From Tomocerus qinae (taxonomy: Eukaryota; Arthropoda; Collembola; Entomobryomorpha; Tomoceridae): a stretch of DNA of 64,000 nt. Location of the stretch: contig CM034546.1 in assembly GCA_020055645.1 (NCBI GenBank), forward strand, positions 115,866,375 through 115,930,374, read 5' to 3'. The translations under genes were made by a program, and so were the position numbers. The notes under the pieces were generated by a model. The model made no database searches. It was not told the origin of the DNA and worked only from the letters and a program-made list of their open reading frames with translations. This document shows positions 26,287 to 37,100 of this stretch, in pieces; the stretch's first letter is position 1, and the number at the start of each line of letters is the position of its first letter.

Positions 26287-26632
26287 GGAACCATTTTCCT
26301 CCTCCCCAATAATGAGTTAGTTTCAATTTTAGCTCTTTTTGAGCATACAATTTTCTTCTTTCGTCTCGAGCAGTCTCAAGCTCTTCAATTCTTCTCATTG
26401 CCTCTAATTTGGCTTCCAACTTTCTTTGGGAAGCACTACTAGACTTAGAGGACTTACTTGAACTGGACACACAACTGCCAGCAATACTTTCATTATCATC
26501 ATCATCCAGCGGTTCAGGATTTGCTGGCTTCCGCTTTCTGCGGGCTGAATTCAATTCATCACCAATCATATCTGGTGGAATACCCTGGACACGGGCACTT
26601 CTCCGCTCCGGAGGAATAGATTTATCACTCAT
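26267..26632 (-). pseudogene. gag N-terminal fragment of the BEL/Pao element (frameshifted)
   Basis: An ATG at 26632, 63 bases inside the 5' LTR, opens a 121-codon frame. The protein begins MSDKSIPPERR, is rich in charged residues, has an acidic DDDDNE run, a Ser/Lys tract, and then an Arg/Glu/Lys-rich segment likely to form a coiled coil. These are features of the N-terminal part of BEL/Pao gag. The frame ends early at 26267. A second frame carries on from about 26310 to 26152, and the zinc-knuckle frame follows in the third. So gag is broken by two frame changes, one near 26,300-26,310 and one near 26,155-26,185. Confidence 0.7.
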
Positions 26633-26676
26633 GATTTCACTTCGATCTTAGTGTTCTGTCACTTGTCGCCGACACG

Positions 26677-26694
26677 ATCCGGCTCGAAGGACCA
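26677..26694 (-). promoter_or_regulatory. primer-binding site, probably tRNA-Tyr
   Basis: On the + strand these 18 bases read ATCCGGCTCGAAGGACCA, one base from the 5' LTR. As I remember it, this equals the 3' end of insect tRNA-Tyr including the added CCA, so the minus strand can anneal that tRNA to prime reverse transcription. The position beside the LTR is seen; the tRNA identity is from memory. Confidence 0.75.
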
Positions 26695-26695
26695 A

Positions 26696-27625
26696 TGTTA
26701 CGGCCAGCTATGTCTCTTTCTAGCCGTAAAACGCTATCTCGCAAAACTCAAGTCTGCTAAATAGAGCTTCGTTTCAACTTCTCGAAGGACCAGCCTTAAA
26801 GGCAATTTTACTCTGACTTTATACAGATGAATGTTTCTAAGAATCGTTCACCTTTGATCCGAGGACCTGGGCTAATTGAATTCTTAACAGACAAACTATA
26901 TGCAGAGATCAGACAATACAATTATGAATCAAATGCTACTGATTGCTTGAGGAATATACTACTAATTCTCTGGAAAATGACTGGAGCCTTTCACATAAAG
27001 TTACATCAGCTGTCAGCCCTTTCTCGAATTATAGCAATTCTCTCAAATCAGAATTACGCTACAATGAAGGTACACAAGACCACAAGACAGTTACAGGAAC
27101 TGAGACAATATCTTTATTTACAATACAAATCAATCAAACACATACAGCCATACACAATCACAGTGATAATCGGCTTGTACTTCAAAGGCAGGCAGGTCTG
27201 CAACAAATCAACAAATGCTAAGGCAGCTCAGGGCAATCCCTTCTGGCACTACACCTTAGGAGACAGTTTCCATGACAGAACACTGCACTGGCCTAATCGG
27301 TACAAACCGATTTTTACATATACAAAATTCACGATTTTTCACCGACGACTTTCACTTTCATCGGTAATTTTCAGATCATACACACAACTCTACATATACA
27401 AATTATACATCATTCGAATCCAAATGATTCATAGTATTTGTTTTTGCATTCAAACATTTTCTACATATACATAAAACAATTAAAATTACACAATTATATT
27501 AAATTTACATTATTCACAATTTAAATAATTTCCTAAAGCTAAGAAATAAATAGATAGATACCATAATATTACAAATAAATATTTTATATTTCAATTTCAC
27601 TGGATCTTTCAATGTGTCGACAACA
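26696..27625 (-). repeat. 5' LTR of the BEL/Pao-type element
   Basis: This 930-bp repeat is the partner of 22820-23749 and ends beside the primer-binding site, so it is the 5' LTR and should carry the element's promoter. It ends at 27625 and is followed by CAGAG, the right copy of the target duplication. On its other strand it holds a 215-codon open frame (26827-27474). Confidence 0.95.
26827..27474 (+). other. 215-codon open frame antisense within the 5' LTR
   Basis: An ATG frame of 215 codons lies on the strand opposite to the element inside the LTR. It is basic and Tyr/Ile/Lys-rich, with no domain I recognise. The copy in the other LTR (22951-23598) differs by one residue (His to Tyr), which follows from LTR identity and is not evidence of selection. 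Probably a chance frame, but long for AT-rich DNA. Confidence 0.3.
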
Positions 27626-27630
27626 CAGAG
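27626..27630. repeat. target-site duplication CAGAG, right copy
   Basis: This is the partner of 22815-22819. Removing the element and one copy restores the empty site: flanking sequence ending ATGAATA, one CAGAG, then CCAAGTCC. Confidence 0.9.
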
Positions 27631-28248
27631 CCAAGTCCAGTAGAATGACCACCAACTCGTAAAATTTAAGTTAGCACTAAATTAGTAGCTACTTAGCAAT
27701 AGCAATAATTCATTGTACATTTTCCGACTCTTTTATTGTTTATTAGTACTTTCGATGTAACAGATATGCACACACGTTTTGTTTATCGTGGTAATTGAGA
27801 TTTTGTTTATGTTCCAGTGCCCTAATAATGTTGGTTAATGAAAGTAAAGAGCATGAAATAGAAAATACATTGAATTGAATTTTAGATAAATAAATTGATT
27901 GAAAATTGGCGATTTAATGAATGCAATATTATTGTTATACTTAACGCATATTTTCTAATATTTTCTGATTTACTAGGAGATTCATTCTTGTATCTACTTA
28001 AAATTTTGAAATCTCTAAGCATCTCTATATATAATCCTAGACTTGATAAAGCAATAAATTTACCTGTCTATGTCTGTACGTGTGGTAGGGAGAACCAAGG
28101 AAACCTACATAAATTACGTAACGCAAAACCCACTCCCCCATGTGTAACACAAGTGCCGACTGCAACACTTTTGAGTACCTCCTCCTCCCATCAACTGCAC
28201 ACGTAATATATGTAGGCTCCTTAAAAGCAAAATGCGCAAGCCAAATTC
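27631..28248. other. non-coding DNA, no feature seen
   Basis: AT-rich sequence immediately to the right of the retrotransposon, with no recognised motif or family-like frame. Confidence 0.5.
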
Positions 28249-28336
28249 ATGTTTTCAATAATGTACCCCAACGCATACCTCCATGTACTAAATTTAGCAC
28301 ACGAAGGTATGCGTTGGGGTACATTGTTGAAAACAT
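28249..28336. ncRNA. candidate microRNA-like hairpin (32-bp near-perfect stem)
   Basis: Arm 28249-28280 and arm 28305-28336 are inverted copies, paired over 32 bases with a single G-U position. The loop is 24 bases and itself contains the 10-base palindrome CTAAATTTAG. The size (88 nt) fits an animal microRNA precursor, but the pairing is more perfect than most and would also fit a tiny inverted-repeat transposon or an siRNA hairpin. The seed words do not match iab-4 or iab-8 as I remember them. Expression is unknown. Confidence 0.35.
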
Positions 28337-31300
28337 TAATTCCTCTAAACCATCAAAAATTAGTCGTTTCATATTGTTATTATTATAACATCAAAATAAT
28401 AATAGAAATTTATATCAGAAAGCTGAATGGTGATTGAATAGAAATGATTGGCGAAAGGGGAAATTTCGTAATGTGCATATTAAATAGCGTTTCAAAACTT
28501 TTAATCCAAATTGGTTCTGCTATATGTACAAACTTATTCAACATTTTTTAGTAGAGCTGGGTTTACTTTTTACTACCCGCTTGATTCCTTTGTTCCATTT
28601 GGGACATCTTTTTGTAGAATTAAATATCTGTACTGGGAGCCTTTAAAATATTTATTTGTAAGTTGTACTCATGGAATTTGCACGTTTTTCCAAAATCCCA
28701 CGGGGAATCTTATTTTTTCTGATTTTAAAAGGGAGCTTTATGGTAACTTTTTTCGAAAATAGAGTCTTTCACTGTTCCCTCTATTTGATGCTACGATCTA
28801 CAGTTATTATTTTGGTGTAGGGAATTCCTTTTTATCAGGAAGTTGGAGCTGCTGCTAATTTTTCCAACCACTGTAGAAAATAAAAGTATATTCATTTAAA
28901 TATACTTTGTATTTACAAAGTTAACTAACCTAATGGGATGTTTTCAAAATTGTTTTTATTACTGAGTTGGGTGGCTTGCTGAATTCCTCGTGAGTGCTAG
29001 GTTTGTCCCTTAGCTGGGTTTTCTAGTATAACTATAAATTGTTAAAAACGATTTTAAATGACGAAGTTAACCATAAGTTTCAGATTCAAAAAGAGTGGTC
29101 CAATAAATTTTATAGTCTAAGCAAGCAGCTCATGGCGGTTTTGAAATTGCCAATGTAGGCAGTTTTCCAATTTCAATAACGACATGAACATTCTTGTACA
29201 TATGTGCCCTGGCCCTAATAGCTTTGACTACTCAGCCTAAAACGAAAAGGGTATTTGCCATAAACATAGACATGCTGTATATCCTTCCCATTTACCGTAG
29301 TATAGTATAGCATTAAGGATACACGATTATGTTCTCCGACTGTCAAATTTACTCCTTGGGATTCTCACCTTTTTATGTTTATTATTATAAAAAATATTAG
29401 GTTCTGCCATGACTTTTTCTCTATATTGGAATACTTGAAATCCGAATTATTAATATTATTTTAAAGCAATAATATTTTGTTAAGGTATTGTAGATAAAGA
29501 CTCAACCTTGTAGCTTTTAATTGAAGCAGTGTGATAGGGTATAGTTTTAGTATTTTGATTTCTTAAAATTTGGAAGTAGCGAGTGGAGAGCAATATGAAA
29601 GTGGAATTCACTGAGTGATAACATCCCTTCAGAGGTTTTTAGAGTTAGTGTTGTGACTTGTGAGAAAATCCGTATCGATATGTAAGCATAGCTATATGTA
29701 TCAGAAAGAAGCAAAATGTTTCTAGAGTAAAATAATTTACGATCGCCAACCCTTAGTTCGTATATTGCAGATATTGGATTGGTTATAGTGTATACGAGCT
29801 CGGAGGAAATGTGTCTGCTATTCATATGCTGAATTGTACAAAGCTTTCTTGCTTGGGTAGGCAAAATATGCAAAGTTTTATGTCTGGCTCAGCTGGCGAT
29901 TTGGACATTCAATTTTGCTCAATATACATTTCACATTGTAATGCAGGGGCTGGGATTGGCTTGGTTTTGTGAGTGGTACTGATAAAGCTGAACGGAATGG
30001 ATGCAGAAAATGTTAGGAGGAATGTTTTAGACATGGCATTGTGAAGGAAATGTTCATGAGAGTGTAGATCCTTGACTGCGCAAAAGGAAGTATTCTGTAA
30101 TCCATAAGGTACAGAGCTCAGTACTTTAGTAGGATTAAGGTAGGTAATATTATATTATTATTACTTTTGGGATTGGAAATAGGTTGAAGCGTGCTGGGGT
30201 TTATGGGAGAAATACATTCTTTATCCTGAGCGAAATTACAATCTCAACAAAAATTGATGTCCTAAAAATCAATTAAATACGTGCACTCCTTAAGATATTA
30301 CCTCACCAGGGCAAATGATCATGCAGATGTTCACACACAATGTTCAGAAAGTTTTTTATGCTAGCTCATTGAATTATAGTGCCTTTTGGGATTCTTACTT
30401 GGCAAAAATCCTTGTCCCAAATTGCCGAAGTATTTAAAAGAAATAAATATAATTACAATTGTGCCTGCGTAGTCATTTTACTATAATTCTACGTATTCCC
30501 TTTTCAACGAAAAGGAAGTTTTGGCAAAGTGGAAGCATTATCCTTTTTGTATTCCTTTCGCTACGTTATAGACTGTGATGGTATTCTACCAAATTTTTTC
30601 TGAGGTAGTCAACTTTTTTCTACACTCCTTCTATCCAATGATTGCACACTTCTTTGTAATACACTGTTGCAAAGCTGAAAAGAAAAAAAGCAACCATAGT
30701 CAGCTCTAAAATATTCGTAAGCCTGTTAGACGGGTCATTGTTAGTAGTTAGACTTATATTTCCTATCCAAGGATATACTCAAATTGCAAGCTGATGGCAA
30801 ACTAAACTGGAAAAATAGCTTGCTATTCAATATGGTTCCAATCTGTGAGCCAGCGGAACTAAATTACAAATGCCGAAACAGTTTCTGTGAATTTTTTCTT
30901 GCCGAGGTCCTCCTCTGAGAAGCTGCGACTTACAGAAAAGCCTAGTCCGCATTATGCAGGAGCAGAGCCGCAACTAAGTTTCAAATTGAAACAGAGTTTC
31001 TTTGGAGGTGCTGTGCCAAAGTCTGCGTCTTAGATTCTGTAGTTCTTAATATTTAGTGGAAGAATCAAGAGTGGAGAATCCACAGGAATTCTTGCAGGGT
31101 AATGTGACATTAGAAGCAAAATTAATTTCTCAAGGTAAGGTCTCTTTAAAAATTCAATTATCTATTTAGGGATTTTTTGTTCTTGCTAACTTGGTCAATT
31201 AGGAATTTACTATCAATAAATTGTTTCATTTATCCTTTGGTGAGGTGTAATGTAAAGAACCTCAAATGTGCATATATTTACACTATACTAAAAAGAGAGT

Positions 31301-34103
31301 CGTAAACTCCGGTCACTGTACTTTATTCCATCCGAAGCGTGCACTTGTTATTTGTGAACGAAAGAAAAGAACTAGTAGGAGATTTTATACTATTTACAAG
31401 TGTAGTGAGTTAACTATAAAGATTAAAATTGTATACATGATTATTACTGTATTGTTAAGTGTCAGTGCAGTACATAAATGCTGGAAATGACAACAGCAGA
31501 GCACAAATGCTTGTAGATGACGAACGAGGTAGAGAGCTAGAATCTCCTCGCTGAGGTTGACCCAAAATCCATTAAAATTTAAAAAGTCATTTAACGACCC
31601 ATCTTCTCTATTATGGCACCTTCCTTCATATACTAAACTAAACTATCCATTCATTCTGTCTCAGCCCGCCTTATCCATTTCATAGCTCTCAGTGCTTCTT
31701 CACTTCTATTCTCTGCACACTAGTAGCTCCATATAAATACACTATGCACTTTTAGTCATCTCTATTGCTCTAGTAAGTATTGTCACTAATAAAGTGCAAT
31801 GACATGACACCCCAAAATATGTTTATTTGTTTGCTACATTCGGAAACCATTACCTACCTGACCAAATGTCCTTAGTTATCGACAACTTTAAAATTGCTAC
31901 ACTTGATTCAAAATCAAACTATAATTTTTTCACAAAATTGATATACTCTCATCCGATTTGTCCCCAAATGAATCTAATTTAAGTTGCATAAATCTGAAAT
32001 TCTAATTGGCACAATATTTAAGTTAGATACATTAGACAAGATGTTCAAAATATTAACTTTCACATTTATTTGGTTTATTAGTTATCATACAATTTTTAAT
32101 AATTTGTAGAAGATTTCTGGAAATTAGGTTTTGTTGTAAAGTAATCTCTGTGGGAAGAAGTCATTTTTATATAGCACGATATCCACATAAATTTTTGTTT
32201 GTGGTCTTATTTATTTTCACAAACTCTGCAGTAAAATTTGTGAAATTTAATGTGATTTGTCCATTTAAAATAATATGTCTCCCATCCATGTAATTTTAAA
32301 AGACGCAGACGATTTGATAGCCTTTTAACTACAAACCGATCTGAGTGTATATTGTTAATATTTTAAAAGGTATGATATGTTTCTATTCTGCATGGAGGAT
32401 GGATTATCAATATTTTACAAATTAATGAAGCAGCCTTAATGTATTAAGTGGAAATTCTAAAGTGTCAGAATCGAATTGTAACAAAATACCATAAAAATAA
32501 TCTATGTAAGCGTTGTGTACATTGTATTTAGCATACCACGTTTTATGGTTTATTTATTGATGGTACCTAATTGCAATTGTGTGTTAAACACACATTCAGA
32601 ATTGAAAATTGATCTGCATACAATATTTTTGGTATATAAATTTGTGCAAATATTTATAAGAAATAGAAAACTTATGTAGATATTAGATAAGTAAGCTTTA
32701 ATTTTTAGGATTCCATGCATTGATTCAAGTGTTGAGTAGTAATAGAGCATGTATTTTGCTGCAACCATGTTGGTGGCATGAAATGTCTCTGCAAAAATAC
32801 TGTAGAACCATTGAGTTCCCTCGAGTCTCTGGATAAGCAAAACATTACATTATTACAATTACAATGAACAGGAAAGAAGGAAACCAAAAAGTCGTAAAAG
32901 TAGGAGTGTATGGCCTTTGTGTTGTAAATTGTGTGAGCAGAGCATGTTTTTTACGCAGACAACCAGATAAACAATAAATTTCGTTTGTTTGAAAATTGAG
33001 GACGCAGATTTGAGTACGTTGAGTATTAGTGTGTATCTGTACTCAATTGTCTACAATTTCATAGAGTTTCCATGCATGTATTAGCGTACACGTAATCTTC
33101 GTAAAAAATGTTCTAACTATTAGCACGAAACTGCGTGTTACTTGCATTGTAACTGATTATGTATCTTTACTATCCATATCTTTTGTACTACCTACAAGTT
33201 GTTACATGCATACTTTACAATTTACAAGAGGAGTCTCTAATGGAAAGTTATTGCTACAAGAATATGCATTTAAGATCTGCAGCTGTAGTATAATAGTAAT
33301 AAACAAACCCAAAATGTGTTACCAATATCCCTATGGTTTAAATGCACCACAACTTTTGGACATTGTGAAATGAATGTCAAAGAAGGAAAATGCAGCTCTC
33401 ATTTCAAAACCTTCAATTTTTAGTTCAGACTTCAATGCAGTTCACTATTTACAACATTTTCAGTAAATATTACAAATACATGAACTTGGAATTCCGAATG
33501 TATCATATATCATAGACTCATAGACTAAACGTATGGAAAAATTTCCATATAAGATGTACAGAACAATGTAATATCAAGGTAGTCAAATATTTGCCCGGTA
33601 TCTGTTTTGATTGGCTTCCGCGGTGCCCCGTATCACATGTCATTGGATGAAGGGAGAAGCTTAGGTCTTCGCCGCATGTTTACGAAAACACAACCCACCC
33701 TTTTAGTATATGGTTTCTGTGCATCGTAAGTAAGAAAAAGCATTGTTTTTTCTTGCTTGTGGTGGTAGTTTAATCTATGTCATAGACTAAAATATGACCA
33801 TAACGTATGACACATTTTGTTTATCCGACCGAATTCCAAACAATCTGATCGACCACATAGTAACGGGCTGCTTACTTTCATTTTCAACTAACTCAAGTGG
33901 TTCATGTAGAGAATTCGAGAAATGGACAACTATAGAATTGCTAGTAACAAATTGTCCATTGGTCTTTGAGGTTCCCATGTGTAAAATGTTGTGGCTACAT
34001 TGTTAAAGGACAAAATATATATCAAATTTTTCAGAATCAAAGTAGCTTTTCTTATTTAAAAATTTTACTACGTATTTGTCACTGATTTTCATGTTTTTTA
34101 TTT
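28337..34103. other. non-coding DNA, no gene recognised
   Basis: Short frames only. Less AT-rich patches are at about 30,840-31,040 and 33,590-33,700; neither has a recognisable protein. 29,880-30,110 is G-rich on the + strand. Confidence 0.55.
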
Positions 34104-34111
34104 ACTAAAAC
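34104..34111. repeat. 8-bp flanking direct repeat ACTAAAAC, left copy
   Basis: It directly abuts the left arm of the 53-bp palindrome. The right copy is at 34165-34172. Confidence 0.6.
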
Positions 34112-34164
34112 CAAGGTAGGTAAAATTTTAGATTGTCTTTCAATCTAAAACTTTACTTACCTTG
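34112..34164. mobile_element. 53-bp palindromic mini-element flanked by an 8-bp direct repeat
   Basis: 24-bp arms (34112-34135 and 34141-34164) with two mismatches surround a 5-base loop. The unit is flanked on both sides by ACTAAAAC (34104-34111 and 34165-34172). An 8-bp duplication and CAAGG-type ends fit an extremely small hAT-type MITE. The hAT assignment is inference from duplication length and end sequence. Confidence 0.6.
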
Positions 34165-34172
34165 ACTAAAAC

Positions 34173-37100
34173 ACTACTCTTCAGTCTTAATTTAATATTG
34201 ATGAACATGTTGATGTCATCCACACATCTGTAAAATATTATTCTGAAATTATTTAGTTTGGGCATATATTTGTTTATTAGGATTTTTAGTTTGCTTTCTG
34301 CAAATGTTACAAAACCCAAAATAGTAAATGAATTTAATTTTGCTAGATATTCGTTTTCAGTGTGATGAGGTGTGGTTGGTTAATCTGGTGATTAAATGCG
34401 TGAGAGTTGGAGGTTGGAGCTGTGTCTGTAAATGTAGAGTGCGGTATTAGAAAGAAAGGGGAAATAGGCCATGGTTGTATATGAGAGATTGAGTCTGTGG
34501 ATATTCTCATGTCGGCATCTGCATAGAATTTCATGGTATGGAGAGTATGTATTTTGGTCACACATGTTCATGCGCTCCGAATGTCAACAAGGAGCGGAGG
34601 AGCAACAACGTTTGTATAAAGAGAGTAGGCCGTGCAACTCGAGATTGTGTGCTGAGATACATCTGAAAGATTATACACGGCGAGGTATGCATGAGAATAT
34701 TTGGTGGCTGCTGCTGCTAGTGCTATACTGGTAAGTCAGTGCAATAGGGAAGAAGAGAATGAAAATAGAGGGAAGAGGGAATGTATAAGGAGTGTATGTT
34801 GTTCCTTGTGCTTTTGCGTAATGGGCCCTGGATGGGAATAATGTTGATGGAAAGCGGCCAGTGTTGATATAGAGAGGAGAGCCAGGATTGTAGAATAAAT
34901 CGAGATTGGGTATTCGTTCCTCGCCTTCGTCCGTGCTCATGTTCACGAAATTCATGCCTTGCCCGCCTGCGATCCCAATGCGAAGCTGGCTCTTCCTTTG
35001 ATTTCTGCATCTGCCTTGACTTGACTTTCCTTTCCCACTACACCCCATTATATATATACGATAAGAGTTGTGTGTGTTTATGCATTGTGGTGACTATATG
35101 TAGTTTGGGAATGTTACATTGCATTACATTAGATGAGATTGAAGCAGAAGGCAAAGGCAAGGCTTTTCATACGTAGCCGAGCCTTAGTCAAGCCACACAA
35201 CCAATCTTTAACATCTCTACTATTCTATTCTAGCTCCCAATCTTGACTCTTACCTCCTATCCTCATCTCTCTCTTGCATTACATTATATTAGCGAATCAA
35301 AGGAAAGAAACTTGTTTTATTGTGTATGATCTGTCCCTTGCCTTGTTCATTTATATCTAATCTCTCTAACATGACTTGCCTAAGAGGGAGTTCATACTAA
35401 TCCTTTCGTAGTCAGCTTTAGTCGCAAAAATTTCCTTATCCTTACACACTCTTTCTTATCACTCTACGTCAGAAGCAATCAAACACTTATACTCACCACT
35501 CTATAACCATTTTCAGAGCAAATATTTATTTTATTGTACCAAACAAGCAATCAACCTCATACCAAATAGCTAATTAATTAAATGTGATACTACCGATAAA
35601 ATTTGACAGTCTAAATACTTACATACACACATGTAAGACATACAAAAGTAAACCAACCTAGACAAACAGCAGTAAATTATACCTCACAGATAACTTCTTT
35701 TTAACACTAAACATTTACGGCTCATAACTACTCTACTGTAAACAAAAGTTAGATAAACCAAATCAAAATAACTTTGCTAAATAACTTGAACCAAAGAAGT
35801 TACCATTTATAAATACAAAGTGCAATAAAAAGTTTCCCTCTAAACTCTTTGTACAAATTCCTCCGGATAATAAACTGTTTACAAGTGTAATACTTAGTAC
35901 CATTTTTAATGAACATTCATTAACAACATCTTTATCTCTGTTGACAGCGTTTTCTCTTCTGTCAACCAACTACCTATTCAACTGAGAAAATGAGTCCCTA
36001 TCCCAGCCACCACTGGCATCTCAACAACAAATAAAGAAAACACTCTGCAAATATTTGAACTATTTTGCAAGAAGTTCACCACTCATCGTGGGAGAACAGA
36101 ATTCTCATCTCCCTCAAACCCAGCCCTGCTGTACAATTAAGGATAAAGGTAAGACACCAATTTTCTCTTTCGTTTCTAATAAATAAAAAAAAATTGACTC
36201 GAAACTAAGGACTGAAATATTGACTGACAATTGTGACTACTGCATAGGTAGCTTTTATTTGAATCACCAGGTGCAAGTAATAAAAATATAAGCATATGTG
36301 ATAGAAGTCAATTATTACTAATTACTCAACCTGTAGAAATAATGGTCTTATTACGTAACACAAAAATTCATTGCGTATATTAACATCCTATTTGTACATA
36401 TGAGATCTATACTGTAGTTTCTATGCTAAGGACAAATGAATTGGCATGTGTGAAGGAATGTCTACATATGTGCTGTATGCAGCAATCCTCAGTAAAGTTA
36501 AACTTGGTCGGTACGAAGATTTTATTTCGGGTAATAAATTTCTGAAGGTCTTCCGTGCCAGTTTTCCGCTGCACTAATGGAAGTAAACTAAAATGATGAT
36601 AAAGTAATAACATAAATACATAGGTATAATAAGAATTGATATAGGTATAGGTTACGGTAGTGGGAGTTAATAAAACAAATAGATCCTTACTACTCACTTC
36701 TACGTACTTAGGATAATTCATATGACACGTCATAAGCATTGTTTTGCAAGTACTAGGTACACGCGCTATGGGAAAATAGATTTTCTGGTGCTTAAAGATT
36801 ACGAATATGCATCTGACTAATAACAAACGATTCTGGGCTTTGGGGTTGGTGAGGTGGCATGCAACGTGTGTGCACCACATCCATCCATTTATATTATTTT
36901 CGACTGTTATTATTTTATTGGATTCTCCTAAGGATGTATTTTTCTATGCCGTCATCCCACTTAAAAGTATCCTTCAACAAGATCTTCCTTGACTAACATC
37001 GAAGCTTACGAAACGTGTTCTCAGTAAAAATAAATCTGCGTTGACAAGGACGAATACTTTTTGGCAGCAAATGATATACGGAACTTAATACGCAATCTCA

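Larger units (their letters stand above)
22820..27625 (-). mobile_element. BEL/Pao-type LTR retrotransposon, recent insertion, internally deleted
   Basis: The element is 4806 bp. Two 930-bp LTRs in direct orientation begin TG and end CA and are flanked by a 5-bp duplication CAGAG (22815-22819 and 27626-27630). The internal region is only 2946 bp and reads on the minus strand: tRNA-like primer-binding site next to the right LTR, gag with two CCHC zinc knuckles, an aspartic protease of the LDSAS type, a conserved LGWTLYG segment, then the purine tract. Order and motifs fit the BEL/Pao superfamily. No reverse transcriptase, RNase H or integrase is present, so it cannot move by itself and would need a helper. 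The LTRs differ at only two adjacent bases, so insertion is recent. Confidence 0.9.
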
